NCBI RefSeq assembly: GCF_030814115.1 | Contig: NZ_JAUSUP010000001.1 | Span: forward strand, 496,001 to 560,000 | Source: Alkalibacillus filiformis | GTDB lineage: Bacteria; Bacillota; Bacilli; Bacillales; Alkalibacillaceae | DNA: 64,000 bases | Direction: 5' to 3' | In this document: positions 15,613-24,682 of the stretch, piece by piece | Layout: the number at the start of each line of letters is the position of its first letter | How positions within the stretch are numbered: position 1 is the stretch's first letter | Made by a program: the position numbers and the translations under genes | Notes under the pieces: model-generated | What the model was told of the DNA's origin: nothing | The model's input: only the letters and a program-made list of their open reading frames with translations | The model's database searches: none

Positions 15613-17598
15613 ATGAGTAGTGAATTATGTTCCATTATAGAAAACAATGGGACAGTCAGATGTTATTTGACTGATCAATTTGGATTTCCATTACCTACTA
15701 ATGAAGGAGTAGAATGTGCAGAAGTTGATCCTAATAGAAGACGAGAGGTTAGCGTGACATTACCGTCTGGGGAGCGAACGATTCTTCAAGAAGTCACATT
15801 GTTTAAACGGGGATTTGTTGTAATTGAAGCATTTGATGATCGATTTGAATGTGTTAGTGAACCCATACCATTTAGCTTTACTGAAAGAGTATTGCTCTGT
15901 GCCCCTAGAGGAACAGATGTGACATGTACAATTACCGAGTTTGACTGCCTACCTAACATCGTATGTCGTGACGGTGAATTAGTTTCAATCGAAATCGGCT
16001 TAAGGATTTGCCAAGAGATTAAATCAGTATACAATACGGTCATTGATTTAGCTACAAGGGCATGTCAACCGAGAGAAGCATTAAGCGAATCCTGCCCTCC
16101 ACCGACAACACTTAGTACAAAGAATAGGATAACTAACACAGGTGAACAACAAACTTTTGAACAAACTTGTATTTCTACTGAAAAGGTTTATGACTGGATT
16201 ATTCAAGACACAAACCAACAAATAAGAGTAGATGATGTTTCATTTACTTGTGGTCCATGTCAAATCACTTTGTTTGTACCAGCTGTCATAATGTGTGACC
16301 GTCAAATATCTGGAACTGTACTATGTAATGGCGAACGAATAGCAAATCAAGAAGTATTTATTTCTGTTGACCCTGACATTGCCGATGTTAACCCAAATCC
16401 TACCGTAACTGATGAAAACGGTCATTTCTTTACCACATTAGATGTACCTGTTGGGACTGAGCCAACTATTGCAACAGTCACAGCAACGACTACCATTGAT
16501 CAACATGAGTTTTCTATTAGTCTTGATACCATTTTGGTATGTGAAAGTGAATGTCAATTGTTCTTATTTGGTCCAAGTACGATTGACTGTATCGATGTTG
16601 TAGAGGCCCGAGTACGTTGTAATGATGAAGTTATCGCTGGAGCAAATGTAACGTTTGAAAGTGATCGACCAGATCTTATTTCATTTGACCCTAATCCAGC
16701 AACAACAGGAGTACTAGGTGTAGCACTGACAACGGTTAATGTAGAGCCAGGTACGCCTCCTACACAAGTAACAATTACCGCAAGAACCACAGTTGATGGT
16801 GAAGATTTAGAGGAAACAATAGTTCTAACTGTAGTTTGTGAAGCTCGTGAATGTACAATTACGATCGAAGCACCAGCACTCATTACTTGTGAAGGAGAAA
16901 TCACTGGAACTGTAACTTGTGATGGTATACCAGTTGAAGATGCCGTAGTAGAATTTAATAACTTCCCTATCGTTGGTGAGTTTGATCCAAATCCAGCTAC
17001 GACCGATGCATTAGGAAATTATTCCACTACGCTAACGGTTCCAGAATCGACCCCACTTATATCAACTGTTATTATGGCTACAACAACTGTTAATGGTGAA
17101 ACAATTACTGCTATGATTAGTATCCATATAGAATGTCCATTAGAGGAATGCCCATGTAAATATAGAATAGGTATACAAGGTAATGCTGCACCAGCTACCG
17201 TTAATGTCACACAACAAAGTACCCCATCAACATTCCAAGGTACAATAAACGTCACAGCCATTCAATGCTTCACAGCGAATGCGATTTGTAACCCAGCCAT
17301 TAACAATTTTAATATTGCTTTCGGCTCAGGTGGTAATACAATTAACTTTGTAATGGGAAGAAGAATCAGTATACAATGTGATGGTAACAATTTCGCTAGA
17401 GTACATGGTGTAGCCAATGCGATTGGTAACGTAATTAATGGTATTTTTGATGTTTTAATTGAGTTACAAATTAGTCCCGCAAATATTGGGACGTGGACTA
17501 TTATTGCTTCTGACTTACACGGCAACAGTTTCTCTACCACATTTAGCGCACCAGTAAGCTCTGCGACGTTTATCGGTGACTGTAGTGTAGTCCCATAG
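15613..17598 (+). CDS. Cys-rich protein with three Ig-like repeats (probable spore-surface protein)
   Basis: A 661-residue protein. Layout: an N-terminal Cys-rich region (about 1-190), the motif ISTEKVYDW (about 195), three tandem repeats of about 100 residues (starting near 217, 313 and 413), and a C-terminal beta-rich domain (about 515-661). Each repeat begins with C-x-hydrophobic strands (CQITLFVPAVIMC, CQLFLFGPSTIDC, CTITIEAPALITC), then DPNPATT-G and a T-rich strand, like invasin/Big-1 folds but with a conserved Cys pair. There is no signal peptide, LPXTG or membrane helix, so export is not by Sec; assembly on the spore in the mother cell fits better. The ATG at 15613 is chosen from GAAAGGAG 10 nt upstream. 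Confidence 0.82.
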   Translation: MSSELCSIIENNGTVRCYLTDQFGFPLPTNEGVECAEVDPNRRREVSVTLPSGERTILQEVTLFKRGFVVIEAFDDRFECVSEPIPFSFTERVLLCAPRGTDVTCTITEFDCLPNIVCRDGELVSIEIGLRICQEIKSVYNTVIDLATRACQPREALSESCPPPTTLSTKNRITNTGEQQTFEQTCISTEKVYDWIIQDTNQQIRVDDVSFTCGPCQITLFVPAVIMCDRQISGTVLCNGERIANQEVFISVDPDIADVNPNPTVTDENGHFFTTLDVPVGTEPTIATVTATTTIDQHEFSISLDTILVCESECQLFLFGPSTIDCIDVVEARVRCNDEVIAGANVTFESDRPDLISFDPNPATTGVLGVALTTVNVEPGTPPTQVTITARTTVDGEDLEETIVLTVVCEARECTITIEAPALITCEGEITGTVTCDGIPVEDAVVEFNNFPIVGEFDPNPATTDALGNYSTTLTVPESTPLISTVIMATTTVNGETITAMISIHIECPLEECPCKYRIGIQGNAAPATVNVTQQSTPSTFQGTINVTAIQCFTANAICNPAINNFNIAFGSGGNTINFVMGRRISIQCDGNNFARVHGVANAIGNVINGIFDVLIELQISPANIGTWTIIASDLHGNSFSTTFSAPVSSATFIGDCSVVP

Positions 17599-17604
17599 TA
17601 TGTT

Positions 17605-17635
17605 AAAACACCAATCCTTAACAGATTGGTGTTTT
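17605..17635. terminator. Bidirectional terminator
   Basis: A perfect 12-bp stem, AAAACACCAATC with GATTGGTGTTTT, 7-nt loop. It lies between the repeat gene and the opposing DUF4198 gene. Confidence 0.88.
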
Positions 17636-17642
17636 AGTTTAC

Positions 17643-18437
17643 TCATTCAGGTTCTTCTTGGTTAAACTCTTCATTAACGACAAATGTCATTGTCGCTTCA
17701 TATTCTGTCCCATCTAATTCGAATTCTGCCCGGATTAAATAGTAATCCGCTTCTCCTACTTCCCACGCAATTTTTCCGTTCAAATCTGTAACGAGCTGAA
17801 GATCTTTTGAGGTGCTTCGTTGAATAACAGCAACCTCTTGATCTTCAACTGGCTCCCCATCATACATTAACTGAGCTGTTACATAATCGCCTGATTGAAC
17901 TGTTACAGGGTTGAATAGTGGCACGATTTCTGCTCTTTTACTTACTTGTGGTTCATCGTAGTCTGAGAGTTCACTCATTTGTCTTAACGTTGGATTTTTA
18001 CTAACGCCAACAAAAGCTTTAGCCGTCCTCACTGTTGCCTCTTCCTGTTCTCCGTACTTAAAGTCTCCTTTTGCAATGACTGTATATAGCCCTTCTTCTT
18101 CTGCAGTAAACGATCCGTTATAAAAATTATTTAAACCAGCTCGGTCATCATCTACTTCGGATACTTCACCCATATCATAAAATTCATCTGTCATGTTCAC
18201 CTCTTGGTTAGAAGGTGTTTTTACAACCATTTTAGAATCTTGAATTCCCCACTTACGATCAATTCGATAACTCGTATGTTGATCAGAATGGTTGCCTAAA
18301 TATAAGCTAACGTAAGCTTTTTGGCCTTGTTCAACGATCGGGTTATTAGATTCGATCCATCCATTGTGCGCAAAAGCTGTAATCGATAATAATAATATAA
18401 ATACAACTGCTACATTTATTGATATAAACTTTTTCAT
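17643..18437 (-). CDS. Secreted DUF4198-like protein
   Basis: A 264-residue protein with a clear Sec signal peptide: KK, a hydrophobic core of about 16 residues, then TAFAHNGW, so cleavage leaves His near the new N-terminus. The beginning AHNGWIES, with a following Ig-like beta domain, resembles DUF4198/NikM-type proteins that bind transition metal through an N-terminal His. A second beta domain (about 165-255, VTVQSGDYVTAQLMYDGEPV) follows. No transporter gene lies beside it, so metal uptake is only a possibility. ATG at 18437 chosen, with GAGGTG 6-7 nt upstream. Confidence 0.72.
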   Translation of the reverse strand: MKKFISINVAVVFILLLSITAFAHNGWIESNNPIVEQGQKAYVSLYLGNHSDQHTSYRIDRKWGIQDSKMVVKTPSNQEVNMTDEFYDMGEVSEVDDDRAGLNNFYNGSFTAEEEGLYTVIAKGDFKYGEQEEATVRTAKAFVGVSKNPTLRQMSELSDYDEPQVSKRAEIVPLFNPVTVQSGDYVTAQLMYDGEPVEDQEVAVIQRSTSKDLQLVTDLNGKIAWEVGEADYYLIRAEFELDGTEYEATMTFVVNEEFNQEEPE

Positions 18438-18578
18438 CAGTGACACCTCACAATATCGGTTTCACTTTGTAGCGTTCCAAAAATAATGGATAATATCCTG
18501 AAATATACTTCGTGCATTCATAATGTGACCATTCTTACAAACACTAAAGCATAATCACTACATGAGGAGGCAAAAATC

Positions 18579-18836
18579 ATGAACGAAGGACACGAAGATA
18601 TTATTACAATTTATGATGAAGAAGGTTTGGAGAAGGAATTTTCTGTTGCAGGTATGTTTGACATGCATGAACAATCATACGCTTTATTAAAAGATGAAAA
18701 CGAAGTGTTTGTCATGCGCGTTGAAGAAGAAGGTGACGATCAATTTTTAGTTAAAATTACAGACCCAGATGAAAGGGCATCGATACTAGAAGCATACGAA
18801 ATCGCAACTGAAGCAGAAGGATATAAGGAAGAATAA
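18579..18836 (+). CDS. DUF1292 family protein (YrzB-like)
   Basis: An 85-residue very acidic protein: ITIYDEEGLEKEFSV at residues 9-23, then YALLKDENEVFVMRVEE and a C-terminal helix. This is the DUF1292 pattern known from YrzB, whose molecular role is unknown. RBS GAGGAGG is strong. It is followed after 3 bp by another small gene, forming a two-gene operon with an intrinsic terminator at the end. Confidence 0.82.
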   Translation: MNEGHEDIITIYDEEGLEKEFSVAGMFDMHEQSYALLKDENEVFVMRVEEEGDDQFLVKITDPDERASILEAYEIATEAEGYKEE

Positions 18837-18839
18837 CGA

Positions 18840-19217
18840 ATGCACCATGAGATTATTGAGACGTTACCACAAGAAGTAAAAGAACAATACTTAAACGAAA
18901 TCGAACAACTCAAATTTATTAAAGACTTTCGCTCAGCCAGTGCAGAAGAATGGTTTTTGTTTCTTCCTTCTTATCAAGAACCTAAGTCTGACGGAGCATT
19001 TGGAAAAGCTATAGTTCATTATGATTTGCTCGGTACTAAAGAAATAACGATTAATACATCAATAATTATTGAGGACCCAAAACTTTATGAACGTAATCTC
19101 CATGTATTCGTCTACTTAATCGGTGATGAAGTTATTAACCGAATTGTTGGTTTCGCAAATACATTATTGACGGTTTATGCTGGGGAGAATTCATATAAAG
19201 CTGAATACAAAAGTTAG
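18840..19217 (+). CDS. Small soluble protein of unknown function
   Basis: A 125-residue protein, no membrane or signal segment, with a predicted mix of helix (N-terminus, PQEVKEQYLNEIEQLKFIKD) and strands. It contains an acidic FLPSYQEPKSDGAFGKAIVHYD segment of no known family. The ATG is 3 bp after the DUF1292 stop, and the RBS AAGGAAG lies inside the end of that gene, so translation is coupled. No function can be assigned. Confidence 0.65.
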   Translation: MHHEIIETLPQEVKEQYLNEIEQLKFIKDFRSASAEEWFLFLPSYQEPKSDGAFGKAIVHYDLLGTKEITINTSIIIEDPKLYERNLHVFVYLIGDEVINRIVGFANTLLTVYAGENSYKAEYKS

Positions 19218-19230
19218 AGCCTTAAAGGGT

Positions 19231-19262
19231 TTGAACAATTTACTGTTCAAGCTCTTTTTTAA
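19231..19262 (+). terminator. Intrinsic terminator
   Basis: TTGAACA (19231-19237) pairs with TGTTCAA (19244-19250), followed by GCTCTTTTTT. Confidence 0.8.
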
Positions 19263-19317
19263 CATAAATTTGGCAAACGTCATATACATAAGTGGATATT
19301 CATTAGGAGGTTTTAAC

Positions 19318-20247
19318 TTGAAACACGAAAACTTAAATCAGTTTATAGAAGACCTTAGCCATTGGACAGCTGAGTTTGTAGAGAAATGGGAACGTATTCA
19401 AGATGATTTTCTGCGGCAAGATGAAGTTAACCAAGAAGGAAAAGAATTAGATCAATCGTTAGGTGAATTTTTAACACAAGTAGATACGTATTATCACCAC
19501 CGCGATGACCTTTCACCTGACATTGCGAAACAGTTACAAACTGATGCAGCTCACTTATATGACCGTTGGAATCAATTGATCCATAAGAAAAATGACAAGC
19601 AAGATGATCATAATAGTCGATCCGTACCAATCGGCGGACACGAGCTCCCTCCCCTTCCTTATGACTATGATGCATTAGAACCCTATATTGATGAGCGCAT
19701 TATGCGTCTACACCACCAAAAGCATCACCAAAGTTATGTAGATGGGTTAAACAAAGCTGAACGTAAGATGCAGGAAGCACGTCAATCAGGTGATTACGAT
19801 TTAATTAAACATTGGGAACGAGAAGCGGCTTTTAATGGAGCTGGACATTACTTACACACGATTTTTTGGAATGTCATGAGTCCAGATGGTGGTGGAGAAC
19901 CTACGGGTGAACTATTAAATGAAATAAATCACTCATTTGGAAGTTATGAGCAGTTTAAAGAGCATTTCTCTGAAGCGGCAAAAAATGTAGAAGCGGTTGG
20001 ATGGGCGATTTTAATTTGGTCTCCTAGGTCTCAACGTCTTGAAATTTTACAAGCCGAAAAGCACCAAAACTTAACACAATGGGATGTTATACCTCTTCTA
20101 CCTCTCGATGTTTGGGAACATGCTTACTATTTGCAATATGAAAACGAACGTGGTGATTATATTGATGAATGGTGGAATGTTGTCAATTGGGATGAAGCCG
20201 AACACCGATTCCAAGAAGCTCGCCAATTAGAGTGGACACCTTATTAA
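19318..20247 (+). CDS. sodF: Iron/manganese superoxide dismutase with N-terminal extension (SodF-like)
   Basis: A 309-residue protein. Residues about 100-309 are a Fe/Mn-SOD that dismutates superoxide. Metal ligands lie in HHQKHHQSYVD, GAGHYLHTIFW and PLDVWEHAYYLQY. The first 100 residues form a charged helical extension (NLNQFIEDLSHWTAEFVEKWERI) absent from SodA but typical of B. subtilis SodF. The start is a TTG at 19318, set by TAGGAGG about 8 nt upstream; a longer frame from 19177 overlaps the preceding terminator and is rejected. The usual GGG near the second His pair is partly changed (NGAGHYLH). Activity likely; metal preference unknown. Confidence 0.85.
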   Translation: MKHENLNQFIEDLSHWTAEFVEKWERIQDDFLRQDEVNQEGKELDQSLGEFLTQVDTYYHHRDDLSPDIAKQLQTDAAHLYDRWNQLIHKKNDKQDDHNSRSVPIGGHELPPLPYDYDALEPYIDERIMRLHHQKHHQSYVDGLNKAERKMQEARQSGDYDLIKHWEREAAFNGAGHYLHTIFWNVMSPDGGGEPTGELLNEINHSFGSYEQFKEHFSEAAKNVEAVGWAILIWSPRSQRLEILQAEKHQNLTQWDVIPLLPLDVWEHAYYLQYENERGDYIDEWWNVVNWDEAEHRFQEARQLEWTPY

Positions 20248-20253
20248 ATAGTT

Positions 20254-20282
20254 GAGGTGTGATTCATATAGAATCACACCTC
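20254..20282. terminator. Bidirectional terminator
   Basis: A perfect 12-bp stem, GAGGTGTGATTC (20254-20265) with GAATCACACCTC (20271-20282), between sodF and the convergent chemoreceptor gene. Confidence 0.88.
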
Positions 20283-20287
20283 TTTGT

Positions 20288-22057
20288 TTACTTAACTTTA
20301 AATTGATTTGCTGCTTGTTGTAATTCTTCTGCCATATGTGACAGTGCATCTGTTGCAGAAGTCACTTCTTCTACACTAGCTGTTTGTTCTTCAGCTGCAC
20401 CTGCAACCTCTTCAGCAAGACTAGATGCATTTTCTGTTTGCTGTGAAACTGTCTCCATTGAATGAACAAGCTTATGACTTCTTTCATCGATCTGTTTAAT
20501 CGAATCTGATACTTCTTCCATTCGTTGAGACACAAGAGTAACGGCTTGTGCAATGTCTTCAAACGAGTGACCTGCTTTATTTACAAGTTCTTTTCCTTCA
20601 TCAACGTTTACTACGCCATTTTCCATTGATTGCACTGCATGTTGCGTTTCATTTTGAATTTCAGTAATAATACTTGAAATTTGACCTGTGGATTCAGTTG
20701 ATTGTTCTGCTAATTTTCGTACTTCATCAGCAACAACTGCAAATCCTTTACCATGTTCACCAGCTCGCGCAGCCTCAATTGCCGCATTCAAAGCTAGTAA
20801 ATTAGTCTGCTCAGATATATCATTAATAATATCTAATATTTTCTCTACTTCTCTTGAACGCTGATTTAAGCTCTGGATAATATCACGAGTTGATTCCGTA
20901 TTTTTACTAATCTCATCCATTTGATTAACTGCTTGTTTTACGACTTCCTCACCACTTACTGCTTGTTTTGAAGTGGATTCTGATGATTCGTTAACACGTT
21001 CTGCCCTAGAAGAGATCTCTTCAATGTCTTTAGATATGTCAGATACATACTGAGTTGATTCTTGTACTTGTTGAACTTGCCCTTCATTTCCTTCAGAGAC
21101 TTGTTGGATCGATTGAGCAATTTGTTCTGCAGCACGAGTGGTTTCATCTGCATTTGCGTTTAACTGTTGTGATGAAGCAGCCACTTGTTCAGATGATTCA
21201 ACAACTTTCTTTATTAATCCATGCATTTGATCTAACATTTGATTGTATTGTTCTGCAAGGCTTCCGAATTCATCTTGACTATTGACTTCAATCGGTTGTG
21301 TCAGATCTCCATTGGCTACATTTTGTAGGCCTGTATGGATTGTTTTAATTTGGTTATTCATGTATCGAACGAAGAAAAAGACGACAACTAATCCTACAAC
21401 GACAGATATAAATCCAATTAATAACATCGTCTGCGCAGTATCTTGTCTTAGTAACGTAGCCAGTTTAGACATTTGAAAGTCAATTGCTGCTACACCAATT
21501 ACCTCACCTTGTTCATCTGTTAATGTTGTTGCAAGCGTAATAATGGATTGGTTTGTTGCAGCATCTAAATATGGTTCTGTCCAAATAACTTCTCCTTCAT
21601 TTGCCAATGCCTGTTCATACCAATCACGTTCTGTTGCATCATATCCTGTTAAATCAGCATCAGGAATATCATTTAAATACAGTGAGCCATCAGGTGTTCC
21701 GAAATATAAATTTAATATATAATCATAACCTTCTGCGTAATTCGTCAAGTACTCTTGATAAAACCCTGTCATGTCCGGATCATTAGTCGAAGGCATATTA
21801 TCGAAATTAACATCCGAACTCGGTATATCGAATGATGTGTACTGCAGTTCCTCCTCTTGACTATATGTATTTAATAGTTGTTCATACTCTTCAAAAACTT
21901 CAGCTGCTGCTGAACTTTCTCTTTCTAATTCAGCTTTAGGAATGACGACACGTTCTAAAACCGATGATTGACTGTATGACACAAAAACGACTGTAACTAG
22001 TGGAACCACTAATAATACAAGCATAATGACAGCCAATTTTAACCGTATTGATTTCAT
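20288..22057 (-). CDS. Methyl-accepting chemotaxis protein with Cache sensor
   Basis: A 589-residue membrane receptor that signals to CheA/CheW. Layout: transmembrane helix 1 (about 8-28), an extracellular Cache-type sensor (about 40-200, with [20 protein letters not shown] typical of dCache), helix 2 (about 209-231), HAMP (about 232-284), and a long coiled-coil signalling domain with the conserved hairpin tip ([20 protein letters not shown]). It ends with the methylation helix, with no pentapeptide tether. The ligand is unknown; dCache relatives often bind amino acids. An exact SigD promoter lies upstream, so it is expressed with the motility regulon. Confidence 0.94.
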   Translation of the reverse strand: MKSIRLKLAVIMLVLLVVPLVTVVFVSYSQSSVLERVVIPKAELERESSAAAEVFEEYEQLLNTYSQEEELQYTSFDIPSSDVNFDNMPSTNDPDMTGFYQEYLTNYAEGYDYILNLYFGTPDGSLYLNDIPDADLTGYDATERDWYEQALANEGEVIWTEPYLDAATNQSIITLATTLTDEQGEVIGVAAIDFQMSKLATLLRQDTAQTMLLIGFISVVVGLVVVFFFVRYMNNQIKTIHTGLQNVANGDLTQPIEVNSQDEFGSLAEQYNQMLDQMHGLIKKVVESSEQVAASSQQLNANADETTRAAEQIAQSIQQVSEGNEGQVQQVQESTQYVSDISKDIEEISSRAERVNESSESTSKQAVSGEEVVKQAVNQMDEISKNTESTRDIIQSLNQRSREVEKILDIINDISEQTNLLALNAAIEAARAGEHGKGFAVVADEVRKLAEQSTESTGQISSIITEIQNETQHAVQSMENGVVNVDEGKELVNKAGHSFEDIAQAVTLVSQRMEEVSDSIKQIDERSHKLVHSMETVSQQTENASSLAEEVAGAAEEQTASVEEVTSATDALSHMAEELQQAANQFKVK

Positions 22058-22092
22058 TTCTTACTCCCCCTCAATCATATTGCTTAAAAATA

Positions 22093-22119
22093 ATATCGGC
22101 TAATACGACTAAAGGTTTA
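22093..22119 (-). promoter_or_regulatory. SigD (flagellar sigma) promoter of the chemoreceptor
   Basis: On the minus strand TAAA (22119-22116), a 15-nt spacer, and GCCGATAT (22100-22093) reproduce the sigma-D consensus without mismatch. It lies 36 nt before the start codon. Confidence 0.88.
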
Positions 22120-22309
22120 GAACTTTTGAACATTTAATGAACTATATTCCCTTATCTATTTCCCAGGCAAGCGCACAATACGACGCTATTAAACAAAAAT
22201 GGAGACATTCATTCGACAAAATTCACTAAAAACTAGTGACATATTTAAGACTAAAAGACTAATAGAATATAACGAGCTTCAAAAAACATTTACAAAAAGG
22301 AGGAATAAT

Positions 22310-23641
22310 ATGCTTAAGTCGATTACGGCTACCAGTGATAGGCTCGTCCAACGCTACTTACCTGATGCCTTTCTATTTGCTATCATTTTAACGATTATTG
22401 TGTTTGTTCTTGGATTAGTCTTTACAGGCAGCTCACCAGTTAACATGGTTGAGTATTGGGGGCAAGGATTTTGGGATCTTCTAGCATTTGCGATGCAGAT
22501 GTCATTAATTGTTATTACGGGATATATTTTAGCTAACACACCTTTCGTAAAAGGTATTCTATCAAAAATAAGTAATATGGCTAATTCACCTGGTCAAGCA
22601 ATTGTCCTTGTAACTGTTGTCGCATCGATTGCTTGTTTAATTAACTATGGATTCGGTCTTGTTGTTGGTGCTTTACTTGCGATACACGTTGCCAAACGGA
22701 TCCCTTCTATTGACTACCGTATTTTAATCGCAGCTGCTTATAGTGGGTTTCTACTTTGGCATGGAGGATTCTCAGGTTCTATTCCTTTAACAATTGCAAC
22801 AGAAGGTCACTTTTTAGAAGATTTAGTAGGCGTCATTCCGATTACTGAAACTTTGTTTAGCGAACTAAATTTATTTATCGTTTTTATTTTACTCATCACA
22901 TTACCAATCTTAAACTGGTTTTTACTAAAAGCTCGAGATGGTAACTCTAGCATTGATCCAGAATTGTTAAAGACCCACACTCAAACAGTCGAGGAGCAAA
23001 AGTTAGAGAAGAAAGATTTAACACCAGCAGAGCGACTTGAACATAGCCAAGTCATTTCTATGATCATCGGTATATTAGGTTTAGCCTTTATTATTTATCA
23101 CTTTACGACAAGTGGATTTGATTTAAATATTAACATCGTAAACTTCATCTTTCTTTTCTTAGGCATCCTACTTCATAAGACACCTCGTAAGTTTTTAAAT
23201 AGCGTGTCAGATGCTGTTAAAAACGCTGGTGGGATTATTATTCAGTTCCCGTTTTACGCAGGGATTATGGGGATGATGGTAGCTTCAGGATTGTCTGAAC
23301 AAATGTCAACGATGTTTGTAAATATTTCAAACGAAGTTACTTTACCGTTGTTCGCCTTTATTAGCGCAGGGATTGTTAACTTTTTCGTACCATCTGGTGG
23401 CGGACAGTGGGCAGTTCAAGCACCGATTATGATTCCAGCTGCACTAGAAATTGGTGTTGATACAGCCAAAACAGCGATGGCCGTTGCTTGGGGTGATGCA
23501 TGGACGAATATGATCCAACCATTCTGGGCATTACCATTACTTGCCATAGCCGGTCTTAAAGTTAAAGATATTATGGGATTCTGTTTAATCATTCTCGTTT
23601 GGAGCTTCATACCGATTGCAATCGGCTTACTATTATTCTAA
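22310..23641 (+). CDS. atoE: Short-chain fatty acid transporter (AtoE family)
   Basis: A 443-residue polytopic membrane protein with about 11-12 helices, matching AtoE permeases that import acetoacetate, butyrate and similar acids. Characteristic stretches are YLPDAFLFAIILT, YWGQGFWDLLAFAMQM, NYGFGLVVGA and FVPSGGGQWAVQ. The ATG at 22310 is chosen because AAAGGAGG is 8 nt upstream; the frame extends 37 codons further up without an RBS. No thiolase or CoA-transferase gene adjoins it; the acyl-CoA ligase at 5.7-7.7 kb could activate its substrate, which is inference only. Confidence 0.9.
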   Translation: MLKSITATSDRLVQRYLPDAFLFAIILTIIVFVLGLVFTGSSPVNMVEYWGQGFWDLLAFAMQMSLIVITGYILANTPFVKGILSKISNMANSPGQAIVLVTVVASIACLINYGFGLVVGALLAIHVAKRIPSIDYRILIAAAYSGFLLWHGGFSGSIPLTIATEGHFLEDLVGVIPITETLFSELNLFIVFILLITLPILNWFLLKARDGNSSIDPELLKTHTQTVEEQKLEKKDLTPAERLEHSQVISMIIGILGLAFIIYHFTTSGFDLNINIVNFIFLFLGILLHKTPRKFLNSVSDAVKNAGGIIIQFPFYAGIMGMMVASGLSEQMSTMFVNISNEVTLPLFAFISAGIVNFFVPSGGGQWAVQAPIMIPAALEIGVDTAKTAMAVAWGDAWTNMIQPFWALPLLAIAGLKVKDIMGFCLIILVWSFIPIAIGLLLF

Positions 23642-23649
23642 AAAAGCAA

Positions 23650-23687
23650 ATCCCTCTAGGTGTTTATGACCTAGAGGGAATTTTTTT
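23650..23687. terminator. Bidirectional terminator
   Basis: A perfect 11-bp stem, TCCCTCTAGGT (23651-23661) with ACCTAGAGGGA (23669-23679), then a run of T. It overlaps the last codons of the opposing EamA gene. Confidence 0.88.
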
Positions 23688-24590
23688 ATAAATGTTAGCA
23701 ATCGAAATGCCAATTATGATTAGAACAGTACCAATCAATATGTTAGCTGTTAACGGTTCATTTAATAATAACCAACCAAATAACAAACCGAACACAGGAA
23801 CGAGTAACGTTGAAATTGTTGCCGTTACCATGTCGATCACACTTAATAAAATAAACCAAACTGTAAAACAAAGCGCTGAAGCTAATACACCCGTAAATAA
23901 AACATAGTATACACTTTCAGCATTCCATACAATCGCCTGATCAGATTCAGCCATGACAGCCACGATCGTAATTGCCAAAGAACCAAAAGCCATCTGATAA
24001 CCGTTAACTTGTAGTTGTGACAACCCTTTTAAAAATAAACGGTAGTATATGTTCGATAAACCCCATGAAATGGCGGCAACGATGATTAACATTTCACCGA
24101 AAACCGTTGCAGCATTTTGAGCTAGCCATAAATCCCATCCTAAAATAGTTAATAAACCTATCAACCCAACTGTTAACCCAACAATTTGTGGTTTAATCAG
24201 TCGATCTTTTAAAATGAAAACAGCTAGTAAACTACTCCAAATGGGCATTGAATATAAAAGAATAGAAGATTTACCCGCTTCTACAAACTTTAGCCCATAC
24301 ATAACAAGTAAAAAGACGATCGCTGTTTGAAGGAGCCCTACTATGAATAAATGTTTCCAATACTTTCGTTCTGGTATCCCGACCTTAAAGAACAGTAATA
24401 TGCCAAACATTGTAACGGCACCAACACCAAAACGAAAAGCTGAGAAAGTAAAAGGCCCCATATACTGAAGCGCCTCTTTCATTAACGTCCATGCATATCC
24501 CCATATAATGGTTATACTTAAAATGAGTAATACAACTACCCATTTGTTTTGTTTGATGTAATTCATCATCCGAATTTGTCGTTCATCCAA
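23664..24590 (-). CDS. EamA/DMT-family transporter
   Basis: A protein of about 308 residues with ten predicted helices in two EamA repeats, the layout of drug/metabolite transporters (exporters of amino acids or metabolites). Key pieces are ITIIWGYAWTLMKEAL, IGTVLIIIGISIANIYKK and an intervening loop, LKDRLIKPQ. The start is uncertain: the TTG at 24590 lies 12 nt after GGTGG, a TTG at 24602 touches that site, and two ATGs follow 7-8 codons later. Substrate unknown. The C-terminal end overlaps the terminator shared with atoE. Confidence 0.85.
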   Translation of the reverse strand: MDERQIRMMNYIKQNKWVVVLLILSITIIWGYAWTLMKEALQYMGPFTFSAFRFGVGAVTMFGILLFFKVGIPERKYWKHLFIVGLLQTAIVFLLVMYGLKFVEAGKSSILLYSMPIWSSLLAVFILKDRLIKPQIVGLTVGLIGLLTILGWDLWLAQNAATVFGEMLIIVAAISWGLSNIYYRLFLKGLSQLQVNGYQMAFGSLAITIVAVMAESDQAIVWNAESVYYVLFTGVLASALCFTVWFILLSVIDMVTATISTLLVPVFGLLFGWLLLNEPLTANILIGTVLIIIGISIANIYKKIPSRS

Positions 24591-24652
24591 CGTTAAAATC
24601 AACCACCTATTACTGCATTTCTTTCATTCTATCATTTGCCTAAACAAATAAA

Positions 24653-24679
24653 AACTCAACCCACAATTTGGGCTGAGTT
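24653..24679 (-). terminator. Terminator of the tad operon
   Basis: On the minus strand AACTCAGCCCA pairs with TGGGTTGAGTT (one G-T wobble), followed by TTTTATT. It lies directly after tadC. Confidence 0.82.
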
Positions 24680-24682
24680 CTA

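Noticed and set aside
16554-17540. Reverse-strand frames within the repeat protein gene
   Set aside because: They are shadows of the repeats; no RBS and poor composition.
19177-19317. Longer N-terminus for the superoxide dismutase
   Set aside because: It would read through the preceding terminator and the end of the upstream gene; the TTG at 19318 has a strong RBS.
22199-22309. 37-codon N-terminal extension of AtoE
   Set aside because: No RBS, polar sequence unlike the family, and an excellent RBS lies before 22310.
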